A stretch of DNA of 64,000 nucleotides, taken from NCBI GenBank assembly GCA_963921195.1, contig OY992538.1, positions 2,976,001 through 3,040,000 of the forward strand, given 5' to 3'. Shown in pieces: positions 35,995-46,525 of this stretch (its first letter is position 1; every line of letters begins with the position of its first letter). The notes beneath the pieces were generated by a model that was not told the DNA's origin, searched no databases, and saw nothing but the letters and a program-made list of their open reading frames with translations. Source of the stretch: Pegoplata infirma. Lineage: Eukaryota > Arthropoda > Insecta > Diptera > Anthomyiidae. Made by a program: the position numbers and the translations under genes.

Positions 35995-36246
35995 AAAAGT
36001 TTTTCTGTGTAGCCGGCCTTCGGCCGGGCTTAAGGTTTACAAAATCCATGCATTAAACCCACCCTCTCCGCAAAGTAAAGTTTTCTAGGGTAGGCGCTTT
36101 TCTAGGGCCTTTGCGCTATCAAATTTGTTAAACCTCAAAAAGGCCTGATAACCAAAATAGCTTTGGTTTGCAGAAAGGGTGGGTTTAATGCATGGAGTAT
36201 GTAATCCCTAAGCCCGGTCAAAGGCCGGCTACGCAGAAAACCTTTA
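35995..36246. mobile_element. Palindromic MITE with GC-rich ends
   Basis: Ends TTTTCTGTGTAGCCGGCC and (complement) TTTTCTGCGTAGCCGGCC, followed by ATGCATTAAACCCACCCT with its complement GGGTGGGTTTAATGCAT. The GCCGGCCTTCGGCCGG island is unusually GC-rich for the window. Target duplication unclear. Confidence 0.75.
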
Positions 36247-37320
36247 AAACCTATTAAAAAAAAAATAAAACAATCATAGAAATCGTAATTTCGACATTTC
36301 GTCCAAAAAAAATATTTTGGATTTTTTGACAATTTGGTTTTGGGAGAAATAAAATTTTTAGACCTGTAAATTTGGGCGATATGACATTTACGGTTTTGGG
36401 CGATAAGACCTTGGGCGCTATGTCCGTACGCCATTTCAAACTACATAAATTAATTTAGCGGCTTCGCTAAATACATTTTTTTTGGGTAGCAGGATTTACG
36501 TGGAAATAAATTTCCACACTCTCCGCAAAATAATGATGAACATTTTTAAAAAATATTCAAATGAGTAACAAAGCCATATATGGCTTTATTTCCAACAGTG
36601 GTTGCTAATAACGCCATATGGCCTTATTGCCTATGGCTTTATTTCAACACCCCCCCCCCCCCCCCCTGCTATAAATGTATTTTGTTGGGTCATATTTTGT
36701 ATAAAATTTTAGTTTTACCTTATTTTCTATTTTTCCATTTTTAAGACCTTTTTTTAAACATTTTTCACATTGCTCAACATTGTTTTCGCTGTCAATTTTA
36801 GAACCGAAATTGTTGTCCGATCGAAATGATTTTTTTTTGGTCAAAAAGCTGACAAAGTAAAATAACAATTAAAAGAAAAAACGAGAACAAAATTTTAAAA
36901 TATATGGAACAGTTTTTCATAAAAGTACACAAAAGTAAAAATGCACAATTTTTTACTAATTTTTTTAGTTCTAAATACAAACTTTTATAGTTTATAGTTC
37001 TATTTGAAGATTTTTAGTGCATATTTTATGCACTTGAAATATGATTTTTTAATTCATGTAGGTCCTGCCCCTGGTTATATGGTATAAATATTATTGTTTC
37101 TACTTAAAAAAAAAAAATAAAATACACATAAATGCCAGCTACACTAGTGACGCATTTATCAAAAAATTTAAGATAGACGATTGTCGATATAAGCCATCGC
37201 TGTAATCAATTTTTACAAATAAAAAATAAAATAAAAACATATAAAATCATGAACACATTTAAAATAAAAGAAAAAAGAAACAAAAAAACAAATAATGCTA
37301 CTACAAATACATATACATAT
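36247..37320. other. Unassigned AT-rich DNA
   Basis: Includes repeated GGGCGATATGACAT-like phrases (36370-36425), TTTAGCGGCTTCGCTAAA (36453-36470, a hairpin), a run of C at 36652-36667 and near-repeats of ATATGGCTTTATT. Open frames here are not convincing. Confidence 0.4.
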
Positions 37321-37546
37321 TAGGGTGGCACAAAATATGACTCTTTTCGAATTTCGTTGATTTCCGAGAAAATTGTGGTTCCTTTTGGTCCAAAATTCCT
37401 ATGATTTAATTGTTAGTCAAATCAGACAATTTTAAGCCATGCCACTGAGGGTACAAAAAATAATTTTAGTTGACCTTAAAGAAAAACTTAAGGGCAGTTA
37501 GGGTCTTTCTTGAAAATAAAAATTGTTGTAACAAGCAACGATATTA

Positions 37547-38149
37547 CACTCAAAAAAATAAAACTGTAAAGTTAACAATTTTTTTTTGTTAACTCAAGTT
37601 TACTGGCTTTTTAGCAAATTTTTGGTTAAAATCAGCTTTTTAACTACTTTTTTTAGTTAAGTTCAATTTACGAAAATACTAGTTTTGCACAAATTTTGAA
37701 TTAATATTTTTTGTTGACTTCAAAACTGAGTTTACGAATTTTTACTAATTAATTTGCTGATTTTTCGTAACAAATTTGTTAAGTGAAATTTCTTGTGTAG
37801 CCTCCTACGCAAATCTCATAAGTTCTTCTTAAGCTGATGAAAAAACAGAAAAAATAAACTTATAATTTTTCACGAAATATTTTGTAAATTTTAGTTTACG
37901 AAAAGTAAAAAAAGTTTAGCTGAATTCAACTAATTTTTTTGTTAATATATGTACATAAAAACGTTACGAAATTTCAGCTAAATTTTTAGTTAAAGTTACG
38001 GTTTTTTTTTGCTACATTCGTTCTACGAAGAGTTAGCTAAATATTTTTAGTTAAATTAACTAAAAATTTAGTAGGCCCAAAATCAGGTGCTTTTTTAGTT
38101 AAATTTAACTACATTTTTTGCTAACTTTACAGTTTTTTTTTTTTGAGTG
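37547..38149 (+). mobile_element. TA-CACTC MITE (TAACTAAAAA subfamily), 603 bp
   Basis: Starts CACTCAAAAAAATAAAACTG and ends CAGTTTTTTTTTTTTGAGTG, with TA at 37545-37546 and 38150-38151. The core is built from GTTAACT, TTTTTAGTTAA and AACTAAAAAT words. Shares only termini with the other TA-CACTC families. Confidence 0.9.
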
Positions 38150-38234
38150 TAGTTAATATGTTGCTTTTAATGATATATATCGATAATAAAATATTATTTC
38201 AATCTGAAAAGAAAGAAAATTGCGTTTTTTAAAG

Positions 38235-39570
38235 AAATTGCGTTTTTGGTTTTCAAAAACTGGGCTTAGAAGGCGTGGTCAAATATTGAAAAAATTTTCA
38301 AATTTGTGGCGAGTTGCCTTGATTAAATATTTATCACATTAAAACGGAATGTACCACAATCTCAAAAATGTACATTCTTATATAGTTTTGTATGGACTAT
38401 CGATTAAAAATTTTTTTTTTTGGAAAATTTTCAGAACCCGTTCTGAAATTTTCCATTTTTTAAAAAAGTCAAAAATCCGGCCACTTTTTTTTTAATTTAT
38501 TTTTTTTAAGTTTAGATGTTTGTCCATCCACACAAAAAAATTCAGACACGCGTTTGTCTTTTTTTTTCGAGAAATCGCATTTGAATTTTAAATTTCATAA
38601 CAATTTTGTAATTTGCTTGTATTTTCTTGTTTTAACGTTGCGAATGAGTATTTTTAATTGCATAAATATTATGCAATTAAAAATACTCAAGAAGATACAA
38701 GCAAATTACTCAATTGTAGAGTCCCACCGAATATTCAGTTTCGGTCTCGGTTTCGGCCGAATAATGGGGTTTCGGCCTCTATTCGGTATTCGGCAAAATT
38801 TTGGCCGAATATTAGCCGAAACCGAAACTTTTTGGTATTTTAAAAATATATGTAAAAAAAGTCGCTAAATTTTTTGATTTCGTATTTCATTACACTTGTT
38901 TCAGTTCAATTGAAGAAAATGTTACAAGTTTATGCAATAAATGTAAAACTGTTTCAGTTCAAAAATTATTTTCTCCTAATCTACAAACGAAATATACAAT
39001 TTTTTTGTAAGTTTTTTAAAAATCATATTTTTTTTTTTCAAAAATACAACAATTCCTATGGTTTAAAAGCATTTTATGCTGTATATTTGTCTTTAACAAC
39101 TTTTTAATATTTTATTCATGCCAGGCGATAATTTTTTTTAAGTTTCGGTTTCGGTTCGGTTTCGGCCGAATATTCGGTTCGGTTTCGGTTCGGCCTCGAA
39201 AACTGGTTTCGGTCGGACTCTAGTAAATTGTTATAAAATTTAAAATTCAAATGCGATTTTCTCGAAAAAATCGAAAAACGCGTGTCTGAATTTTTTTGTT
39301 AAAAAAAAGTGGCCGGATTTTTGATAAATTGACTTTTTTAAAAAATGGAAAATATCAGAACGGGTTCTGAAAATTTTCAAAAAAAAAAATAATTGATAGC
39401 CCATACAAAACTATATAAAATTTTAAATTTCTAAGATAGTGGTACATTCCGTTTTAATGTGATAAATATTTAATCAAGGCAACTCGCAACAAATTTTACC
39501 ATTTTTCCAATATTTGACCACACCTCCTAAGCCCAGTTTTTGAAAAATTTAAAAACCAAAAACGTTCCAT
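38235..39570. mobile_element. Foldback element (GGCCGG family), with nested hAT MITE
   Basis: Left arm: TTGCGTTTTTGGTTTTC, GGCGTGGTCAAATATTG and ATCCGGCCACTTTT. Right arm: AAAGTGGCCGGATTTT and GCCCAGTTTTTGAAAAA, in inverted order. The ends beyond the first 100 bases of the 34345 copy are missing. The hAT-type MITE sits at the centre. Confidence 0.8.
38717..39222. mobile_element. hAT-type MITE, CGGTTTCGG-rich, 506 bp
   Basis: Ends TAGAGTCCCACCGAA and (complement) TAGAGTCCGACCGAAA. The flanking octamers CTCAATTG (38709-38716) and GTAAATTG (39223-39230) agree at five of eight. The sister foldback at 34345 shows what the site looks like without it. Both ends are dense in TTTCGGTTTCGGCCGAA units. 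Confidence 0.82.
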
Positions 39571-41374
39571 ATCTAAGTTCCATATTTTTTTTTTTGACTT
39601 TTAAATGAAAAAACTGTTTTTTTTTTTTAATTTTGGTCCAGTTGTTTTGCATTTATTTCGGGTTTTTATAGCGGATCTTCTATTTTATCATTTTGGAAAT
39701 AATGTAATAGTAGTCTTTAATTTTCAGTGGACACAGATAATTAAATTAATTTAATTTTTCGAGGCTTAACAAACTTATGAGGTCAAAAATTTTTAAAACG
39801 TCAATACTCGTACGCTAGCCGAATTATATTTTTAGCGGTGTAAAACTTTTATGATAAACATCTCGAAACATGGACTAACTTTTGATCATGGCTCCATTTT
39901 AATATAATAAAAAAGTAACTTTTGGACCCACCTTACTAAACATAGAGTTTATAAACCAAAAGGAACACATTTTTACGCGCCAATCAACAAAATTCGAAAA
40001 AGCGATTATTTGTGCCACCCTAATAAACATTTATATATTTAAATACCCACACACATATACAAAATTTAAATTCATCAGTGTTGAAATGTTGCGGGAAGTT
40101 TACATACATACCTACAACAATAAAACAAATGCATTTATATGGACGTATATAAAAAAAAAATCTAAAATTAAAACAAATAAATCATTCGAATATTTTTATA
40201 CCATCCACTTACAGGGAAGGTATCTCATAACTTACACTCCATTTTTTCTGCAATGAGCATATGTTATAGAGGACAAAAATCTAAGATTTATAGTTTTTTT
40301 TTTACCGGCATTAATTAGGGTTTAAGGAGGGAAATTAAAGGGGAAAACCCGATTTTTTTCGTTTTTTGGAGTTTATATTTCTTCCAAGGGAACTATATTA
40401 TATTTTGTAAGAAAATTCAACTGAAAAATCGTTTAAAACGATCGTTTTTCCTTTTAAAATATAGACTACTTATAGTTCATTTGAAACAACATACTTTTTC
40501 AGTTATTTTTTAACGTTAAGAAATGACTAGACATTCCGTAAAAACAAATGATATTTCAGTTATTTTAACTGTTTACAATTTTTTATGTTGTGGAGTAAAA
40601 ATATATTTTTTTTAATAACAGACTACAAAAACCGTACTTCTGTAAAATTACACCGTATAATCAGTCACAAATTATTATACTGATAAAAATATTTTTCCGT
40701 AAATTTTGTAGTTTATTTTTTTTAATAATTGTATAAATCATTCAATAAAGAATGGTCCGGTTATAATCTGGACGACTTATGTGCCTTATAACTTTTGAAT
40801 GAAAAGTCACATTTTTATAATTTAGGTATCAAATTAAAGGAAATTTTTCCACTTTTTTTTTGGTACAGGTTTCAAGTTTGTAGGTTAAATATTCTTTAGT
40901 ACAGACGTCATTAACCGAAAAAAAGATGAAGAAATTTTGCACATCCTTCGGTGCTACCTCTGCACTATAGGGAATTTATAAGGAATTGAAAGTCCATTTT
41001 TGATGTGTTCAAAAAAACTTTTTTCGGATGCCATTATACAGTAAACTATATAAAAGTAAGCTAGCACACATATTTTTGTACACCAAACTCTTTTACCGCT
41101 AGTACGGAGGCGTCAAAAACAAAATTTAATTTTTTATTATTTTTTTTTTAATTTTGGAGAACATAACTTATTACAAAATTAACGTACTTAAAATCCTGTA
41201 TTAAAATCTTTTGAAATTAATTTCAATTACCAATAGAGCAGATTAATATATTTTGTACAAAGTACAGGTTTAAAATGTTGATTTATATATTTTTTTAATT
41301 TTTCTATTTAATTAATTTTTTTCTTTTTTAAACCAAATATATTTGTGGACTGCTACTTTTTTTGCATATAATTG

Positions 41375-41810
41375 CATACTCCCATATCTCTATGAGATAT
41401 TGGGAAACTCTTTGTGAGTAAGATGTATTCATCCGCTAAGCCATGCGGCTCCATGGGGAAAAGATATTTAGTGATGTCCGTCCGACCGTCTGTCGGTCTG
41501 ACTGTCTGGGGAATGCACGATGCTGTCCAAACCAAAAGAGCTAGCCACCTGATGTTTGGCACGAATATGTCTTATAGTCTTACGATGTTCAAGTTCGTAA
41601 ATGGGCAAAATTGGAACATGTGAAAAAAAGCTCCCCCTTAAATAACTTAGTCTAGCTACGCAAAATCCCATATTTTACATTTTTTTTGTACATTTGCTTA
41701 AAAATTAAAAAAAAATACGCCACAAGAAGTTCAAAGCCCTGCACTTGGACCAAAGGCACTAGGAAAATTATTTTTTTGCCCGCCCCCTTTTGTGGTCGTG
41801 GATGTAAAAA
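41375..41810 (+). mobile_element. mini-me/DINE-like element, degenerate
   Basis: GTGATGTCCGTCCGACCGTC leads the GTCY tract, followed by GTAAATGGGCAAAATTGGA and a run ending GCCCCCTTTTGTGG. Open frames across it arise from the repeat. Confidence 0.65.
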
Positions 41811-42317
41811 TTATTGACAAAATTATAGTACAAAATTGCATTAAAAACACGATTTATTAGGCCATATCATGCCAATTTTTTATACAGAGCCTTAAAACTT
41901 ACCGCCAAATAAACTTGCCAAATTTTAAGGCAATATCCCAACTTTTGGAGTTTTGGCCAGAAAATACCAGAAAATTCCCTATAGTGCTCTGCATCAAACT
42001 TAACATTAAATTTAACAGTATTATACATTTTTTGCTTTATTATACTCTCCTTCAATTTAGTTTTTTTACATTTGGCAAATTATTTTCGATTGGTTAAAAT
42101 TGTGGGCAAAACTCATTTTTTACTCCATGTGATTTCTAACATCAAATTTGACGCAGGTTTCATGTGGCAACCTTTAAACTTCGTTTTAACATTAGTGTTT
42201 AAAAAGCGAAATCATGTTTTGGCATCGAACTTCGATTTTCTCTTGCGGGTTTAGTCATTTATCGCTCCGTAGGACTTTAATCCTACAGGACTCATTCGAG
42301 GGAGGTATGTTTTTATA

Positions 42318-42887
42318 CACTTAAAAAATTATGTTAGTAAAATCAACTGAAAATGTCAGTTAAAATAACTACTTTGTAAGTTGTTTTGGGGTCAACTACT
42401 TTTTCAGTTAAATCAACTAACAATGTTAGTTATTTTAACTGACAAAAAACAACTGACTTATGTAGTAAAAACTACTTACATTTGTAGTCAAAACAACTAA
42501 AATGTAGTAAAAATAAAAAAATCAAAATATTTTTTTTTTTTTCAAAATATTTTTCAGAAAAAAAATTGAAGAACAAATTTTTTCCAAGTTTTTTTTTTTT
42601 AAAAAAAAGTTGTGAAAAATAAAAATAACGAATTTTTTTTTTTTTTTTGAAAAAAAACTTTAAAACTTTTCAGAGATAAAATAAATAAAATTAACTACTT
42701 TAAATAACTGTTACTACATCACAGTACTTTTTTGTTAGTTGTTCAAAAAAACGACTTAAAATAACTAACAGAAATAGTTGTTTGATATTTTTCATACAAA
42801 AACAACTGACTTTGTAGTTGAAAACAACTAACTACTGTAAAATATACAAATAACTAACATGTAGTAACTTACATAATTTTCTGAGTG
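42318..42887 (-). mobile_element. TA-site MITE (GTAGTT subfamily), 570 bp
   Basis: Inverted copy of 29664-30528 without the nested insertion. Ends CACTTAAAAAATTATGTTAG and (complement) CACTCAGAAAATTATGTAAG, with TA at 42316-42317 and 42888-42889. The right TA is immediately followed by CCCTCC of the next mini-me copy. Confidence 0.88.
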
Positions 42888-43530
42888 TACCCTCCACTCT
42901 AGTGATAGAGGGTATATATAAGTTTGTCATTCTGTTTGTAACTCATCGAAATATCGATCTGGGACCCCATAAAGTATATATATTCATGATGCCCGATCGA
43001 TTTTAAGACATTCTAGCGATGTCCGTCTGTCCGTCTGTCCGTCTGTCCGTCTGTCCGTCTGTCCGCCTGTCCGTCTGTCCGTCTGTCCGTCTGTCTGTGG
43101 AAAATGCTGTCGCGGACAAAATATTGCACAGAGATGACTGAAACTTAACATATTTATTGGAAGTTCTCCCGAGAAGTTTGGTATTGCATTTGAGCGATAT
43201 CGGTTCAGCGGTTCAAAAGTTATGAACGAAAATGTAAGCACACCTCAAAAATTTCAGTACATTCAACATAACCTAAAAATACAAAATGCTTTCATCCGGC
43301 TTCTGGTTGGCATATGTGAACATAATTGAACACCAAATGGTATTTAAACAAGTACGAACACAAAAAAAGAAAAAAATCGCGGATTTTTTTTACCAAAATT
43401 TTTTTTCGCGGAATTTTTTTTTTCCAAAAATTTTTTTTTTTTCAAAAGTAATTTCCTTTTAAATAAAGTTTTTTGCAATAATCTTTTTGAAATTGTGGAG
43501 GGTATCGCTACATTTAACTTTTTTACTTGT
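42888..43530 (+). mobile_element. mini-me/DINE-like element with long GTCY tract
   Basis: Starts TACCCTCCACTCTAGTGATA, then GAGGGTATATATAAGTTTGT, the core ATCGAAATATCGATC and a (GTCTGTCC)n run at 43020-43098. Ends GGAGGGTATCGC and TTTTTACTTGT. The minus-strand QTDGQTDRRT reading is a microsatellite artefact. Confidence 0.87.
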
Positions 43531-44555
43531 TTTCAACTTGATATGTTTTTTTTTCAAACTTGGGCTAAAACGATATTTTTTTTTACGCGTTTATGGTTTT
43601 AAATTTATGCTTTCTATAGCCCCGTAAGGATTCAAAACACTAAGCACTGTAAATTTTAGAATTTTAAAAGTTTAAGCAATTTTTTCTCAAAAAACGTGAA
43701 AGTGTGCAAAATTTCTTAATCTTGCTTAATGGCGTCTGTGCGAAAAAATATTTAACCTACAAACTTGAAACTGGTACCAATAAAAAGGTGGAAAAATTTC
43801 CTTTAATTTGATAAATAAATTATAAAAATGTGACTTTTCATTCAAAACTTATAAGGCACATAAGTCGTCCAGATTATAAGTGGGCCATTATTTATTTTAG
43901 TTTCCTTGAAGAACAAACGATAAAACGTTTAAACAACTTTAACTAAAAACTTTTTGAATATCCATAAATACATAGTAATAGTAAAACCTGTCTGGGTGTA
44001 TTAACATTTTTAATAGATGAAAAGGTTTTTTAAAACCTATTCAATGGTGAGTCAGACTTGGTAGGTTTTTGTCAAAAATGTGTAAATATTGAGGTACTTT
44101 AAATGGAAAAGTACATACATACAACCCCCAAATTCATATAAAAATCTCTATTGAGTTAAGGGCGACGCGTGTTTTGGCTTTTGTCGAAATTTCTGTTAGT
44201 TCGGCTTTTATTCAGATTTTCACGAGAGGCCATAATTTTGTATATGGTGGCAACCCTTTTTTAGACCACTTAGATAGCCGATAAAAAATATCAGGTTAAA
44301 TTTAGTGTTCGGTACTTATAAACATATATTAATTGCAGAAAAATCGGAGAACAAGCTATGAGATACCTTCCTTGTTGGTGTAGTTATACAAGATTGCAAT
44401 AGTTTACAACAAAAATGCGCATTAACAGCGAATATTTTATTTAACCCTTCTGCATCCCTTGTATATGTGCCCTTCCTATGATCCTTTGGGTCAATATGAC
44501 CCAACATTAAAATGTAAACAAAATTCCATGGTTTAGTATAATCAAAAATAATGAA

Positions 44556-45078
44556 AACTAAAAAAACTTTTTCAAATTACTAGGAAAAGTCTCGTAATTT
44601 TACCATTTTACCAATATTTGACAGTTTTCCTTGTTTTTAACAAACAAATTTGGATCAAAATTTACATTTTTTTTTTAAATTTTACAATTTTTTTTGTAAT
44701 TTTACAAATTTCCAAAAAAATTTTACAAAAAAATCTAGTAAATTCACGAGAATTCCTTGTAATTTTAATTGCGCCAAAAAAGTGTGAATTTACAATTTTA
44801 TTGGTAAAAAGTTAGTAAAATATTGTAAAATTACTAGAAATTCTCGTAAAATAGGAATTAGCAAAAAATCTAGTAAAGTTACAAAATCTCCTTGTAAAGT
44901 TGATCGTGTCCAAAAATTTTTAAATTTACAATTTTATTGGTGAAAACCTTGTAAAATTACAATATTATTGGTTAAAAGCTTGTAAAATTACTAGGAATTC
45001 TTGTAAAATAGGAGGTAGCTAAAAAAGTCAAATTTTTTTCTTGTAATTTTACAACGTATTTTTTTTTTTTTTTGAGTG
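44556..45078 (+). mobile_element. TA-CACTC MITE (TTTTACAAG subfamily)
   Basis: Core words CAAATTACTAGGAAAAGTCT, CCAATATTTGACAGTTTTCC and ATAGGAGGTAGC match 17171 and 25472. The right end TTTTTTTGAGTG precedes TA (45079-45080); the left end is degenerate. Confidence 0.8.
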
Positions 45079-45084
45079 TAGCTG

Positions 45085-45905
45085 ACTGGGTAGACTTCTG
45101 CAGGGATTTAATTCCACATAGGGCTAGTTTGACTTATGAGAAACGAATTTTCTCTGTAATTCGTTGTGCAAGACATTGGACAGTAGACAACGAAAGGATG
45201 TGATCTGCTGGAATGGCTCCCATCTCAGCTGAACACTTACCGTGGTTATATCTATACAACAATGACGCACAACACTCATTCCGAATATGCTCCAACGAGT
45301 CAATAGAGCTGGATACCCTACTGATCAGATAGACCTTGAAGCACCTGCCCAGATATGCGAGTTGTATTCCATTTTCGGTCGGATATAGGCGGCATAAATA
45401 GTGAGATCAGACGGAGTGAAGAAATTCTTGCACCGTTTTAGGAAACCAAGACACTTGAATGCTTCTTTCGACACTTGAAAAACATGTTTGTTCCAACGAA
45501 CATCACATTGGATTTTCATGCCTAGAACATCAAGAGAATCTGATTCCTGAATAGCTATGCCACCCATGGATACAGATGATGCTGATTCCATAAGCCATCT
45601 GAGGGTCAACACATAATATTGGGCCTTACGAGCATTAAAATCGATCCTATTTGCTAGACCCGACTCGGAGATTGTCGTAAGATCATGCTAACAAGTCCCC
45701 TGTAGAACGACTCTACGAAACAGGAGTGAATCGGACTCCAGATAATTTACCAAGTGGTGATTGATCATGCTCTTCATGACCTGCGAGAGCGTAAAGAAAA
45801 TTGCTATTGGGCGTTAGTTTTCTGGGTATGTTACCTCAACCTTTTTTGGGGTTGGCGGGACCTTTGCGGGTTTCTCAAAATCCCACCCACAGTACGAGAA
45901 TAATA
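45085..45905 (-). pseudogene. Decayed LINE reverse transcriptase fragment
   Basis: On the minus strand, segments of a non-LTR reverse transcriptase appear in order but in broken frames. First is an EN-stop-RPIAI block near 45830 (a stop replaces the usual Tyr of NYRPI), then the VMKSMINHHLVNYLES segment. A deletion follows, and then the well-preserved 45325-45612 stretch (SDSLDVLGMKIQCDVRWNKH, LGFLKRCKNFFTPSDL, YIRPKMEYNSHIWAG). After a stop comes a SIDSLEHIRNECCASLLYRY segment. These are typical of Jockey/CR1-like LINEs in insects. The catalytic core with the aspartate pair is missing. No tail or target duplication seen. Nested in the piggyBac-like element and abutting a MITE. Confidence 0.85.
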
Positions 45906-46525
45906 AAATTTTGAATGAAAAACTATTCAATGAAAGCGATTTTATTGATTCTTTGACCGACAAAATTATTAATCTATCATTCTGAATGAAAATGAACCCA
46001 ATTCAATTGAAGAGCTTATTGAAAAAACTCGATAAGCAACATTTCATTTTATGGTGGTTTTTGCCTTAAAACTTTTGAAATAATATAGAAAAAAATACTT
46101 TTGCAGAACTTTTATTCTCAAGATACTTGTACGAAGGGCTTAAGCAAGACTTCTGCCAAAAATTTGTCAATGGAACATCAGTAGAACGTGAAAAACACCA
46201 AAAAATAAAATGTTGCTTATCAAGTTTTTGCAGTAAGCCCTTCAATTATATTCAGAAGATAAAAAATGGTAAAGTAGAACTAAACTTGCATTATCGCTTG
46301 TTGGGTCATATTGACTTAAAGGATATTAAATGTGTGTAAATCGTGTTTTTAAATGTGGAGTGGGGAGGAAAAATTTAAATTTTATTATTTTCTTTTAAAA
46401 CCATAATTTTCGTCCCTGTAATGGATAAATTAAAGTTTCACGTTGATATCTTATAACTAAAGGGAAACATTTTGCGTTTGAAAACCAAAATTGGGTCAAA
46501 TTGACCCAAGGAGTGCAGAAGGGTT

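Larger units (their letters stand above)
37323..40020. mobile_element. TA-site element, GGGTGGCACAAA ends, multiply nested
   Basis: Left GGGTGGCACAAA and right TTTGTGCCACCC are inverted, with TA at 37321-37322 and 40021-40022. Next to them TTCGAATTTCGTTGATT matches the complementary block near the right end. The 2.7-kb span is mostly later insertions: 37547-38149, 38235-39570 and, within the latter, 38717-39222. Confidence 0.85.
40210..44000. mobile_element. Large foldback host, with three nested elements
   Basis: 40745-40950 (TAATCTGGACGACTTATGTG, AAAAGTCACATTTTTATAA) and 43700-43890 are inverted copies that include AATTTTGCACA and GACTTATGTGCC words. Between them lie a mini-me copy (41375-41810), a TA-site MITE (42318-42887) and a second mini-me copy (42888-43530). 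Outer ends not defined. Confidence 0.65.
44445..46521. mobile_element. piggyBac-like element, TTAA-flanked
   Basis: Ends CCCTTCTGCAT and (complement) CCCTTCTGCAC, each directly beside TTAA (44441-44444, 46522-46525), the piggyBac target duplication. The subterminal palindrome TTGGGTCAATATGACCCAA (44487) recurs as TTGGGTCATATTGAC (46301) and TTGGGTCAAATTGACCCAA (46490). No transposase catalytic motif is visible; the 46127-46339 open frame is unassigned. The interior is filled by a MITE and LINE debris. Confidence 0.8.

Noticed and set aside
36135..36439. Two overlapping minus-strand frames of 99 and 61 codons
   Set aside because: No recognised domain; part of the sequence is a palindromic MITE and short repeats.
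42984..43241. Minus-strand frame with QTDGQTDRRT repeats
   Set aside because: Translation of the GTCY microsatellite of a mini-me copy.
46127..46339. 70-codon plus-strand frame inside the piggyBac-like element
   Set aside because: Could be a transposase scrap, but no catalytic aspartates or C-terminal cysteine motif are visible.
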